Shown here piece after piece: positions 18,823-28,930 of a stretch of 64,000 bases of DNA; the first letter of the stretch is position 1, and the number at the start of each line of letters is the position of its first letter. The position numbers and the translations under genes are program-made. Source of the stretch: Paramoeba atlantica (taxonomy: Eukaryota; Discosea); assembly GCA_977017575.1 (NCBI GenBank), contig CDRNVI010000013.1, positions 62,001 through 126,000 on the forward strand, written 5' to 3'. The notes below the pieces were generated by a model. That model was not told the origin of the DNA. It searched no databases and saw only the letters and a program-made list of their open reading frames with translations.

Positions 18823-20392
18823 TTTTTTTTTTTTTTTTTTTTTTTTAATCTTTTTTGGGGGGGATATGAATGTATGTAAATTTCTTAGTTTTTCCTCCTT
18901 CCACAAGCAATCAGCCCACCCCAAACTAGCAAACAATTTCCCCCCACGAAGCCGCCTCCCTGAAGAGAAATGCAGTGAAAAAGTGACACCCGAAAGGTAA
19001 AAACACCCGGGGGTTTTTTCTATCCCCCCCACACTTTGCCCTACCCCCCACAATTAAATCCCAGCTCGTACCGGTTGAGCTCGCGAGTAGAAAACCCATT
19101 TCGCATGAACATTACTCTTCAATTCCGTATCCATTAATAATCGCGTCGGGGGATGATGTAGGCAGCCGCAATACGAGCATACGAGCTTGTGCCCTCATTA
19201 GGGCGACGTTTAGTGTCGTCACCAGTTGGTGTAGTGCTTCCCCCTTCGAGAGCGTGCCCCCGGAGTACGCTGCCCGGGAAGTGGAGACTTCCTTGAGTAT
19301 CGCGAAGGCACTGGGGCACCATGCCCCGTATGACTCCACCACCATAGCGCCAAACTTGTGACGCGCTGCGTCTGCTTCCTCTCTTTGTTTCTTCTTGTTC
19401 TCCGTTGCGTAGCGCTCCGCAAAAGACCCCGCCGTCACCCAGTTAGCATCACGGACTAAGTCCGTATACTTTGGCTGCTGAACATGAGTGACAGCGAAGT
19501 CTAATACAAGAGACTGGCCTACGTCGAAAGTAGAGAGGAAGACGTCCCCTGGCCTAGTGAGGGCGCCCCCAGGACCCGTGTTCCCCAGGCTCACTTCTCG
19601 CCGCGGGGTAAACCCAGCTTTCGCGCATTCTGAGGAGAACTGTCCCGCTATAGCGTTGTGTCGTGCTATGATACCGTGCCCGCACTTGCATACCAGTGCG
19701 TGATCACCCTCGGGGTCAAGTGGCAGGGCGCATTTCTCCATAGGACATGGCCGGGAAGCCGGATAAATAGCGTCTCCGAGCCACCACTGCACAAGAGTAC
19801 GAAATTCAGTTGGTGTGTAGGCCAAGCCGTTTTTCTTAGAGGGGATTACGAAAGCCCACTCCGAGGCCCCTTCTCCCGTTTCCGATATCCATCTGGCCCT
19901 CGTTCGGAGATCGGCACGAGAAAAGGCCTCCCGAAATTCGCGGGAGGCGATGGCATGACTAAGATCACGCTGGCGAGGGATTACGAGCTCTTGGCTAGAT
20001 TCCTGCTCGTTATTATTTGAGTAAGGAGAGTCCGTCGACAATGCGAGACTTTTCGGTATTAATCCACATTGTTGTACCACAGTTGTCCCGGCGCGTTTAT
20101 TGACCTCCTGTACAGCTTGGGTGAACCCCTTGGCATCCGCCGGGTCCCATTGGTCCTTGTCTGAGGCGAAAGCGACGGAGGCCACGTATGCGGAACTCGA
20201 GTGTTCCTCCGCTGACCGGAGCCCCAACCCCCCGTACCGCTTTTCGCGTTGTGCCTGGCGTCCGGCCCTATCGCTCAGAGGACGAAAGAAATGTTCAGTG
20301 GTATGTTGGACAGCATCATCTAAGCGTTTGCAGAGGTCCTGTAGTTCTGCTGTTGGGGTTGTTCTGAGCGAGTACACCATTTGACAAAAACC
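18823..20392 (-). mobile_element. R2L: 5'-truncated R2/CRE-type LINE of a third lineage
   Basis: On the minus strand it ends in a 24-base poly(A) (T-run at 18823-18846), preceded by a roughly 260-bp 3' UTR with G-rich and C-rich runs (18847-19111). It starts near 20392 inside the RT thumb. I found no clear target duplication. Its GC-richer coding style and protein sequence differ from RELa and RELb. Confidence 0.7.
19112..20380 (-). pseudogene. R2L C-terminal RT thumb and restriction-like endonuclease
   Basis: About 420 codons. The start EKRYGGLGLRSAEEHSSSAY matches the thumb region (KKGGLGLT in RELa). The zinc knuckle CPMEKCALPLDPEGDHALVC leads into HGIIARHNAIAGQF, and then the nuclease core RPGDVFLSTF...LVLDFAVTHVQQ. 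The residues after the core (YATENKKKQREEADAARHKFGAMVVESYGAW) are a lineage-specific extension. The ORF is open to its stop, but the catalytic RT is absent. I take it as an R2-group relative by the CCHC-RHN-PxD-D pattern, with no closer family assigned. Confidence 0.65.
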
Positions 20393-20417
20393 CGTACAGT
20401 GCTTTTAATCTCAGTTA

Positions 20418-21951
20418 ATTCCCGGCACTTCGCATATACGCCTACATCGACGACATCAGCTTCGCATCAAAGGACTCAGAACTAATTGCCAACGCTTACA
20501 ACCGTCTTCGAGTTTTATTGACTGCTAAGCTAGTGGAATTATCCCCAACAAAATGCGTCTGGTTTGAAGGCATCGAAAGAATCCCCATTCCGCACGTCTT
20601 GCAGGAGGCGGGAGTTTTATCCGAAAGCCGGGCTACCAAAATTTTGGGGGCCTTCGTCGGAGAGAAAGAAAGCGTTAGCGAAAAATTAGTCCAAAAAGTT
20701 GTGAAGCATCAAGCAGCTTTCCGGCGCCTACAGCACATGGGGGCCAGCAACGTCTCTATCGTTTTACTATCGCACTGCGTGAATATGCGTCACAGGTACG
20801 ACATACGCGTGCATCATCCTGATGCGTCTTTGGAACTCAGTCGGCAGTTTGATTCCCAGGTGGCAAACACGCTATGTTCATGGTTCGGGAACCTCAACGA
20901 AGACCAAATATCATGGATGAGGCTACCACTGAAGAAAGGAGGACTCGGGCTCACCCCAACTGAACCGATTCGCGAAGCAGCGTTCTTCAAATCCAAACGA
21001 GCAGCTATGGAGCGACCAATTCATCTTTCAGCTCCCGCTACTCTAATGGATTTGCCAGCGCTGAACTCGCTCTCCAGCCAACGACCTCTCACTGATGAAG
21101 CGGTTACGGAAGAAGTCCACCACAATGCAGTGCGCGAGTCTTTGATGAAAGACAAGGGTCAGGCTGATATCATTCGTGTGGCCAGTGCGAAAGGGAATTA
21201 CAATTGGCTCACCGCTTGCACCAAATTCATTCCTTCGCGACTTTTCACGTTGGCGATAATGCCCCGTTTCGGAATAGAGCATCCGTTGCTACCATCGAAG
21301 GTACAATGTCCTGGGTGCCACGTTCTCCTCACCTCCAGCAGCGCAATTGCTCACGTGTCCGGATGCGTTAAATGCTCTGGGATTAACGCTACCACAAAAC
21401 ACAACAGAATGGTGCGTCAACTCTATGCGCTATGTATTAAGGCCGGCATTCCCTGCGAGCTCGAACCTAGACAATTCGCGACATACACCTGCGGAAAGTG
21501 CGGTACCACTGTTGACGGTGAAAATAAAGCGTCACACCAAAGGACTTGCGGATCTGGTTCATTCCACCATTCCGGGCCAGATTTAGTCATCCATTGGGCA
21601 GACGGGGACATCTTTTATGATTTTACCGTCATACACGAGCTTTCACAATCCAACATCAAACGCAGCGGCGCAATTCTCATGCGAGACGCTATCAAGCGTA
21701 AGATTAACCGGTACGTCGTGTCGAGCTTAATTCCGAAACAGCAGTTTTTGTGCATTCCCATGCTTTCTGGAGGCGCCATGCATCCAAACACCAAGGAATT
21801 ATTGTCGGCTCTTGCAGATGCATGTGGACTGGCACGCGATAAGATTCACCAGGATTTCGCTTTGCAATTGCAAGAACTGAATGGTTCGGTCGCAATGTCT
21901 CAATTTAGGAAATACTTGGCACCGGTCGATGGAGATGAAACGGCCCTGTGA
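20418..21951 (+). pseudogene. RELa-8: 5'-truncated CRE-like LINE, RT (from the YIDD box) to endonuclease
   Basis: The copy starts at FPALRIYAYIDDIS, the catalytic box itself, and is open to the stop at 21951. It shows KCVWFEGIERIPIPHVLQ, KILGAFVGEKESVSEKL, NVSIVLLSHCVNMRHRYDIR, KKGGLGLTPTEP, the knuckle CPGCHVLLTS...HVSGCVKC, ATTKHNRMV, and HHSGPDLVIHW...DFTVIHEL. The C-terminus LQELNGSVAMSQFRKYL is the RELa signature. The 25 bases between R2L and this fragment show nothing recognisable. Confidence 0.8.
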
Positions 21952-22174
21952 ATACCAGTTGAATGCCGTTAGCGAGGTGCGTTAAAAAAAAATAGGAAAT
22001 CTTTAACGGTGAATTTTGAATACACGATAAATCAAGAATACCACAATAGTGTTCACATTAGTAATTCCGATAATATATTTGTTAAGACCCTTTCAGTCTA
22101 TAAATCAGCTCATTAGTTTTTATATCATAATACGAAATATTACACAGCTTGCAAAGTCGCGCAAGCCTTATATA
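21952..22174 (+). other. RELa-8 3' UTR with conserved hairpin
   Basis: Non-coding tail of RELa-8. It includes one satellite-like TTGTTAAGACCCTTTC (22080-22094) and ends with the hairpin AGCTTGCAAAGTCGCGCAAGC (22146-22166). That hairpin recurs with a compensatory pair change in the 3' UTRs of RELa-5 and RELa-6. Confidence 0.6.
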
Positions 22175-22843
22175 TATATGATGTGTCTGGGTGGTGCACG
22201 CGAATGTGATATCTGTGGCGCACGTTGACACAGCGTGATAGGAGGAGGAGAGAAACGTTGCTTGCCCCCAGAAGCTGTAGACGACGGAAGATAGTTTGGT
22301 GCTTTTCGAGCTTTTGCAGAAGCTTCTCACTTACGATGTCTGGTTCTCCAACAAAAGCCCCCAGAACCTTTATCGCTTGTGCTTGAGTTGCCACGCCAGC
22401 TCCTTGTAATGGATTCGGAAGAGGGATTTTTTGTGTTCCTTCGAACCAGACACACTTTTGAGGGGCCATATCCACTCGTTTCTCGAGCAGCAGTTCCCTT
22501 AGGCGGAAGTAAGCTTTTGCGATAAGTTCCGGCTCGGTTGACGCAATGCTGATATCGGCATAGATCCGTAGAGCCGGGAATTCAGAGGCGAGGGTTTCAA
22601 GAATGGGTTGGAGGAAAGCGCAGAAGAAAATTGTGGACAAAGGAGATCCTTGGCGTACTCCCGCCGCATTTTTTATAATGCTGTTCAACCGACCCTCACT
22701 GCCATAATAGAGGAGCTCTGACGGATTCCTGTATTCCGCATTAAAAAGACGATAAAACCCTCGGAGGCCGTGGAAAGCAAAAACAGCCTTAGCGATTTCA
22801 TCCCGCGACGGAGAATTGAATGCGTTTTTCAAATCCTTTTTGC
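22175..22843 (-). pseudogene. RELa-9: RT fragment lacking the catalytic YxDD
   Basis: The minus-strand frame begins at KDLKNAFNSPSRDEIAKAVF and ends at YHIRVHHPDTS, where the RELa-8 3' end begins. GVRQGSPLSTIFF, KCVWFEGTQKIPLP and IKVLGAFVGEPDIVSEKLL are intact. The segment that should read AYIDDISIAS reads ADISIAS, an in-frame loss of three codons including one catalytic aspartate. The frame is otherwise open. Both ends are truncated. Confidence 0.75.
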
Positions 22844-23190
22844 TTAAGAAAGAAAGGTATTTTCTTTAGAAATGGATTTTCTTTAGAAATGGATTTTTAT
22901 ATGATGAAAATCCATATGAAAAGTGGGTAGGCTTCCGGTGGGCCTAGGGGGGTGCACACCCAAAAAAAAAAATCTTCGTATAAATATACATCATCATCAT
23001 ACGATAATGAGAACTTGTGAAAGTAATTGAAGCATTTATATGTAGAATAAGAAGTATGCTACACCTCAAAATTCTGATTTGAGTTTTAATCCGGCCTTTT
23101 CTGCTTTTTTCCTATTATATGCTGATATGGCCGGCGGGCATTGTACGCTCTTCTTTCTTCAAATCTATTGTAAGTATGGCGCAACCATTC
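22844..23190. other. Non-coding stretch with small repeats and a 20-mer shared with 7.9 kb
   Basis: There is no supported gene. It holds a 17-bp tandem (TTTTCTTTAGAAATGGA, 22859-22892), a GC-rich patch GGCTTCCGGTGGGCCTAGG, an A-run, and ATGGCCGGCGGGCATTGTAC (23126-23145), also present at 7928-7947. It may be remnants of an SDR-type element but I cannot place the ends. Confidence 0.4.
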
Positions 23191-23223
23191 TTGTTGTTTT
23201 ATTTTACTACTTTCTACACTTGA

Positions 23224-23928
23224 TGGGCGTGTTTACGCGCGCCAAGGCGAAAGAAGCAGGTGTAGCACCTGTGATTTTGCCTCTTCCGGAGACAAAGCGC
23301 AAGAAAAAACATCCTCTGCCGCTGCCCGCGACGCCATCTCCTGCGGCTGCGCCCCCAGCCGCGCCGCGTTCTCCGCCCGCCGCGTCTCCCCCTCCCGCCG
23401 CGCTTCCGTCTCCTCCCCCCGTCACGCTGCCTTCGCCTCCCGCCGCGCTGCCTTTTCATCCCACCGAGCCGCCTTCTCCTTGTTGATTTTTCATCGGGTT
23501 GTATACATACATCACCTGTTAGATTTTCATCGATCAGGACCAGATTTAGCCATACACTGGGCCGAACGGGTGATGTACTATGACCTCCTAAGTCCTTTGA
23601 TCGTTCTCTGCGCTCTCCTCCCACCGTGGAGCCGCCATTTCCTCACGATGGGTCACCTTCCCCTCCCCCCGTGGCACATCACGTTGTGCGATCGATCGGC
23701 ACACCCTCGTCAGAAGAACCCTCGATCCGGACCCGAGATGCCCCACCCGGACCCCAGGTGCCCCCTCCGTCGCCGTTAGCACAGCTACCAACGCCCCTTC
23801 ATCCGCCACAGAACCCAAAGAAGAAAGTTTTCATCTTCCCGTCATACAGCCCACCCTCGTCACCGCATCCTCCAGCGCCGCAGTCAATGCCAGTATCACC
23901 GAGTAAATCTCGCACGCGACGAGTCAAG
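23224..23928 (+). pseudogene. RELa-2: N-terminal proline-rich part of a CRE-like LINE
   Basis: It starts with MGVFTRAKAKEAGVAPVILP and the basic run ETKRKKKHP, the RELa N-terminal signature, preceded by CTTGTTG (23190-23196) that could be a residual SL end. A proline/alanine-rich region follows. The frame breaks near 23486. At about 23528-23592 sits a 65-bp patch encoding FHRSGPDLAIHWAE, which belongs to the endonuclease and not to this region. Proline-rich coding then continues to SRTRRVKK at 23928, where RELb-1 begins. No RT is present. Confidence 0.65.
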
Positions 23929-23930
23929 AA

Positions 23931-26900
23931 AGTTTCTGTACCTTGTTGAATTTTTACTACTTTGCTTTTCTTTCTTTTATGTCAGAACCTCCCCCGAGGG
24001 CGGCGCAAGGCACGCCGTCGCATCAGCAGCAGAACACTGCAGCAGTGAGGTCCACTGGCGTAAAGGAGCACAACTTGAACTTTACGGAACAAGCGAATAG
24101 ACACGAGATTGGATCATGGGACCAGTTTGAGGCAAACAAGAAACTCATCCAAGACGCTAGCACGTACGACGACCTCATGTACACAACCCCCATTCCACAG
24201 CATATTCCCCTCAACTGGCAAAAGAAGATGGAACACAAAGCGCAAAGCATCGAGAAAAACCCAACGTCAGACCACGGCCGCCACAACACGAAAGACGAGG
24301 AAACCGCTTTTGCCAGTGTTCGGAGAAATGAAATTCTACGAAGAAGTCAAACTGGAGAGTCATCCTTGAAAATTAAGATCAGAAAAGAGACACGACTGAA
24401 GAAAACTCCGAAAAAGGTAAAAGTGATACTCCGTAGCTCTGATCTAACGAAGGCGAACCTCGGACAAGCGGACATGTCACATGACGAAGGATCGGAGAGC
24501 TCATCTGCATCAGGATCAGACATCTCGGAGGACGATCGGGTGGCCGAGGTCGCCGAAGAAACAATGAAAGCTCCGGACCAAATACTAAAGATAATCAACG
24601 ACTGGGGAAAAGGAACTACTTGCGAGCTACATTGGAAATTCCGCCACAGCAGTGAGATTTATCAGTCGATTGGAGAAGTTGTTAGGCGACATTCTAGAAA
24701 AGGTGCAATCAGGGTAAAGATTTCCTACACACCGCAGCATCAGCCAGGTCCATCAGGATTTCTATATCTACCTGCATCTCACAAGATTAACATCTTCCGA
24801 TTACGGGTGGTAAAGCTCAACCGTATTGTGACACAAACGCCATTTTTGGATATCGAAGAAATACAAGATTGTGACACGGGATGCGACTTGGAGCCTCTTC
24901 CCCCACTCGCCCACATCGACCCCACGTTTGCCGCTCACGTCATAGCAATCTTTAGATCAATCCTGCGAGGATATCCCACGCTCAAGCTTATAACAGAGAA
25001 AACATCCGTCTGGCACAAGTTTCTAAACGCACCCCGCGACTCACTCACCACTGTGCGACAAGCGATCCAGCGGAAGTATCATGTGCCAAACAAATTGCGC
25101 AACGAGGAGCCGGCGTTCTCCTCACCTGACGAGAAACTTGAACGTGAAGTCGACCGCCGATCAATCCGCAGTGCGCTTCGAACGGCTAGGGCTGGTAACC
25201 TAAGCAAAGCTACGCGTATCCTCGACAACGTATATTTTGACTCGAACCTTAGCGTTGAGGAGAAAGTAGCGGAGCTCAAGAGTCTACATCCCGATGGAGA
25301 GCGCCCACAAGCTCAGACGGACGCAGACCCCCGAACAGGAATCATCGAAAAACACGAACTTCGGGCCGCGATAGAGAAACTGGCTCCGGGAGCTTCCCCG
25401 GGCCCTACGGGATTGAGTGAAGCCATGTTGCGCCTACTTGCGGATGACGAGGAATCCAGCACCGCGCTCTGCCATATGTTACGCGATGTAGTGAACGGGG
25501 AGATCGCATCGTCGGTGCGTGACAGACTGACACGATGTCGACTAATGGCCATCAACAAACCGCAGAACGGAATACGACCGATTGCAATTGGGGAGACTCT
25601 ATTGAAAGTATGTGGCTCGATCCTTCTAAACAGGAACGAAGAGAAACTGAAGAAATTTTTCCAGTCTGTCCAAAGAGGGATCCTCCAAAAGAATGCGTGC
25701 GAGGGAATTGTTCACGAGGTGCTCGATGAATATGACAAGGGACACGCCATCTTGGCGATCGATTATAAGAATGCCTACAATACCCCCACGCGTCAAGCAA
25801 TCTTCGAAGCACTCAAGAAAGACGGCATCTTCAAACCTTTCATGCGGATTTTTAATCTTGAGTACGGGGACTCGTCTGATCTGCTCTTCTTTGCCAATAA
25901 CTCGCTCCATTCGATCGTGAAGAGCACTTCTGGCGTTCGACAGGGCTCAACGCTTTCGTCACTATACTTCTGTGCCCTGATACAGGATTCGCTCAAAGAA
26001 ATCGAAGAGTCCTTTCCAGATGTAACGGTTCGAGCGTACATGGACGACATAACCTTGTCATCAACAAATCCCCTATCCTTGCAGACCGCCTTTCTACACC
26101 TGCACGAATCTTCACGACTTCTGGGACTGGAAATGAACTTCCAGAAATGCGAATGGTTCAAGAAAACAGACACTCCATGGACGCCCCAAACTCTGCAAGC
26201 GATGGGGGTAGCCTGCCCGCAAGAAACAGTGAAAATTCTAGGTGCATATATCGGACAGGACGAGATGGTAAGTGAATGCCTAAAGAAAAAGATGGACAAA
26301 CACAAGTGTCTCTTTCGCCGTCTTCGACTCATGGGACCGAGCAACCTATCCCTCGCAATTCTGAATCGGTGCGCCATCCCCCGTCAAGACTATCACCTCC
26401 GAGTACTCAAGCCCGAAGCATCCCTTGAAATCGCCCAGCAGTTCGACGCGGAAGTAGGCAGTATTATTCAGCATTGGTTTAATGCAACGGGCCCTACTGC
26501 AAAACTCGCCACACTTCCGCAATATCTCGGCGAACTCGGACTTACTCCGTCATGTTTGAAGCAAAAGCACTTTTTCCAAGCGTCTCGCAAAGCCATTGAA
26601 GAGCAATCCAAAACCAATAACGCTCCGGTGGTCATAGCGGGATCCAAGCGAAACAGGGCTCTGAACGAACGTGACAGCCAGAAGAATGATACTTCCAAGC
26701 GATTAGTCATGAAAGCAATACGATCTGAACAAAAACGATTTGCAACCGAGCTGAGAAAGGACATGCGCCTCAAAGAACTAATGGAGCGAGGATCCGCATC
26801 ATTTCACCACCTGCAATCAACCAGCAACTACATCAATCCGTACCTCTTCCGTTTCTGTATAATGATGCGCCTGGGAATAGTGCCAGAAAATATGCCTAAG

Positions 26901-27640
26901 AGTGTGGTATGCCCGGGATGCCTGACAGAATATTCTTCTGATACCATCTTCCAGCACATTCCTGGATGTACACAATGCTGTGGGATAAATGCAACGAAGA
27001 AGCACACACGATTAGTCCGTTTCCTAGGTGAATTGTGTGCCAAAGCAGGGGTGCCCCATGTTATAGAACCTCGAGTACATTCATCATTCTTCTGCACCAA
27101 ATGTAAGGCCACCATATCCGAAGAGCTCTCTGAACATCACCCATGCAGAGCAAGACGTATGCGATCAGGCCCTGATCTCGGTATCATGTGGTCCCATCTC
27201 GGAGAAATTCTCTACGATGTCACCGTAGTTCACAGTTGTGCCCCGAGCTATGCCAAAACCTCCGTCGAGCAGTTAATCCAAAATGCCCTTGAGCGCAAGC
27301 ACAAAAAATACGTTGTACAAGGGGGCATACCGAAAGAAAGTTTCAGCTGCTTGGCAATGACCGAATTAGGACAGTTGCACAACAACACGAAAACTCTCAT
27401 TGTCTCGCTCGCACAACGGTCACAACAAAACGTGAAGGATGTCAAAGAAGCGTTCCAACTTGAAATAGAGAAGATGAACGCGTACACAATTGCCACGCAA
27501 CTCCGACAATACTTTCCACCAATTCAGTGGCTCGGAGGACTTGAACACTAATCAGAATTTCCTTTCACTTACAACCTCTATTTGATTTGATAAAATTCCC
27601 CATCATCTACGTTGATATCATCTCATGATCTAAGTTGATA
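23931..27640 (+). mobile_element. RELb-1: CRE-like LINE with an uninterrupted ORF and SL-like head
   Basis: The element begins at AGTTTCTGTACCTTGTTG (23931-23948), the last 18 nt of the SL-like sequence, followed by a 30-nt 5' UTR and the ORF. The 3' UTR is AT-rich and its end is unclear (about 27640), with no poly(A) visible. It abuts RELa-2 on the left. It is the most complete REL element in the window and the best candidate for an active or recently active one. Confidence 0.8.
23979..27551 (+). CDS. RELb-1 polyprotein: barrel-like domain, RT, zinc knuckle, restriction-like endonuclease
   Basis: I prefer the ATG at 23979 (MSEPPPRAAQGTP), the first after the SL end with a T-rich leader; 1190 codons. 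Residues about 211-280 (CELHWKF...GEVVRRHSRKGAIRVKISY...FLYLP) are the barrel-like domain. RT spans about 450-830, with SPGPTGLSE (472), NKPQNGIRPIAIGE, AIDYKNAYNTPTR, GVRQGSTLSSLYF and catalytic AYMDDIT (about 686). The zinc knuckle CPGC...HIPGCTQC is near 977-998, then ATKKHTRLV, a second CxxC cluster, and the nuclease core RSGPDLGIMW...DVTVVH (about 1061-1085). The protein would nick DNA and prime reverse transcription on it in the nucleus. No inactivating change is evident. Confidence 0.85.
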   Translation: MSEPPPRAAQGTPSHQQQNTAAVRSTGVKEHNLNFTEQANRHEIGSWDQFEANKKLIQDASTYDDLMYTTPIPQHIPLNWQKKMEHKAQSIEKNPTSDHGRHNTKDEETAFASVRRNEILRRSQTGESSLKIKIRKETRLKKTPKKVKVILRSSDLTKANLGQADMSHDEGSESSSASGSDISEDDRVAEVAEETMKAPDQILKIINDWGKGTTCELHWKFRHSSEIYQSIGEVVRRHSRKGAIRVKISYTPQHQPGPSGFLYLPASHKINIFRLRVVKLNRIVTQTPFLDIEEIQDCDTGCDLEPLPPLAHIDPTFAAHVIAIFRSILRGYPTLKLITEKTSVWHKFLNAPRDSLTTVRQAIQRKYHVPNKLRNEEPAFSSPDEKLEREVDRRSIRSALRTARAGNLSKATRILDNVYFDSNLSVEEKVAELKSLHPDGERPQAQTDADPRTGIIEKHELRAAIEKLAPGASPGPTGLSEAMLRLLADDEESSTALCHMLRDVVNGEIASSVRDRLTRCRLMAINKPQNGIRPIAIGETLLKVCGSILLNRNEEKLKKFFQSVQRGILQKNACEGIVHEVLDEYDKGHAILAIDYKNAYNTPTRQAIFEALKKDGIFKPFMRIFNLEYGDSSDLLFFANNSLHSIVKSTSGVRQGSTLSSLYFCALIQDSLKEIEESFPDVTVRAYMDDITLSSTNPLSLQTAFLHLHESSRLLGLEMNFQKCEWFKKTDTPWTPQTLQAMGVACPQETVKILGAYIGQDEMVSECLKKKMDKHKCLFRRLRLMGPSNLSLAILNRCAIPRQDYHLRVLKPEASLEIAQQFDAEVGSIIQHWFNATGPTAKLATLPQYLGELGLTPSCLKQKHFFQASRKAIEEQSKTNNAPVVIAGSKRNRALNERDSQKNDTSKRLVMKAIRSEQKRFATELRKDMRLKELMERGSASFHHLQSTSNYINPYLFRFCIMMRLGIVPENMPKSVVCPGCLTEYSSDTIFQHIPGCTQCCGINATKKHTRLVRFLGELCAKAGVPHVIEPRVHSSFFCTKCKATISEELSEHHPCRARRMRSGPDLGIMWSHLGEILYDVTVVHSCAPSYAKTSVEQLIQNALERKHKKYVVQGGIPKESFSCLAMTELGQLHNNTKTLIVSLAQRSQQNVKDVKEAFQLEIEKMNAYTIATQLRQYFPPIQWLGGLEH

Positions 27641-27904
27641 TTAACTTATTTCAGATAAAGAGCTCACGGAGAGTATTGCTGCTGTTAATGTCTGTACTTT
27701 TCTCAATATGCTTTACAATAGGAGGAACCAAGGAGTGAATTTTGTTTGTTTGGAGTGAATTTTGCTTGTTTTAATAGTTTACTCATTATTCATTCTTTAT
27801 ATTCTTGGTAGGTGTTCTTTATAAAAAGTGTGTTCTTTATAAAAAGTGTGGTCTTAGTTAAGCGGGGTCCCTGATTCAGACCTGTCTTTCTTTTACTTTC
27901 CAGC
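27641..27904. other. Non-coding gap with short direct repeats
   Basis: No gene is supported. There are small direct repeats (GGAGTGAATTTTG twice near 27735 and 27755; GTGTTCTTTATAAAAAGT twice near 27814 and 27831) and a TTAGTTAAG. It could be RELb-1 3' UTR or old flank. Confidence 0.5.
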
Positions 27905-27991
27905 ATATATATCGTATTATGTGTTCTTTGATTTTGGGACGATTTGGAAGTGTGATTATATTAGTCATAGGTATTTACTTATATTTGTTTG
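27905..27991 (+). repeat. 87-bp fragment of an SDR-1-type B repeat
   Basis: Nearly identical to 4916-5002 and 4484-4566 (TATATCGTATTATGTGTTCTTT through TATTTGTTTGT). It is a truncated relic of the SDR-1 family and forms the left border of EN-3. The apparent long N-terminus of the EN-3 frame comes from reading through it. Confidence 0.8.
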
Positions 27992-28930
27992 TACACTCAA
28001 CAGTCAAGATCATTAGACCCTCATGTGACATTTCAGCGACGGACTTCCACCGAATGCGCAAAGTGCAAGACGATCGTAGCAAACAAAGATCACCCCCCAA
28101 AGCACCAGTACTAAAACTCTGCGCGGTGCAGGTGAGTAACCCGGCAAAGGCGAAACGAAGGAGCTCCCGTCACCGCCCTCGGTCACACTGGGCGTCGCTT
28201 GGCACACACGCCCAACGAGATTCGGAGAACCTCAAAGGTTCCGCTGTGAAGGAGAACACCACCGTTGCAACGCTTAACGTTACGACGTTAAAACTCGAGG
28301 GGGGAGATGAATTCTCTCTTCGAAGATGCACCCGTTTGAACGAGGTGCTTGCTTTCATGCAGGTAAGGGGGGTTGGTGTCATGTGCCTTCAGGAGACCAG
28401 ATACAATTTCTCGAAGGAAGGACATGAGGATGGAATCCTCTACAGGCAGGTTGAAAACCTAGGGGAGAGGTTTCACCTGTATTTGCAGTCGGCCGCCGCA
28501 CGCGATTCATATAATGGCATGGCCATAGTGAGCCGGCATGCGTTTCGGAAGGTTTGGATGGTGAGCAACAGGGTGATGGGAGCTGAGTATCCCCTGGAGG
28601 AGGGGACCGGCACTTTGTTCAATGTCTATGCCCCAATACGGGACTCCTCAGAAGCCGTTCATGCGGCATTTCTGGGTGACTTGGGCAAGGCGTGTCGTGA
28701 GGTCAAGGCTGAACGGAAACGAAGACCTTTATTGGTCATGGGGGATTTCAATGCACCGATAACGCTCGTGACGAATCCGAGCATGGATCCCCCAGCGGTC
28801 TCTCAGCTGAAAGGCTTCTTGCGGTCCATTGGCTGTAAGTCAGCACACACCCTCTGCCCGAGCAAGAGGAAATGGACATGTGAGCTGCCGGGCAGGAGGG
28901 CGGAGACAAAGGACCGTCGCAACGTAGGAA
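27992..28930 (+). pseudogene. EN-3 endonuclease, first part
   Basis: Basic linker (KAKRRSSRHRPRSHW), then VATLNVTTLKLEGGDEFSLR, GVMCLQETRYNFSK, DSYNGMAIVSRHAF, TLFNVYAPIRDSS and LLVMGDFNAPIT, which are AP-endonuclease motifs. It stops at CELPGRRAETKDRRN where SDR-2 is inserted. The N-terminal barrel-like domain seen in EN-1 and EN-2 is missing, so the element is 5'-truncated or recombined. Confidence 0.8.

Noticed and set aside
20418-22843. RELa-8 and RELa-9 as inverted halves of one element
   Set aside because: They overlap in RT content (both include the KCVWFEG and LGAFVGE regions) with clearly different sequences, so they are separate copies.
23207-23818. Minus-strand glycine/arginine-rich ORFs
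   Set aside because: Antisense shadows of the RELa-2 proline-rich region.
27919-28060. A hydrophobic, signal-like N-terminus on the EN-3 ORF (LILGRFGSVIILVIGIYLYL)
   Set aside because: This DNA is an SDR-1 B-repeat relic; the same hydrophobic reading appears at 4450-4560 and elsewhere, so it is not part of EN-3.
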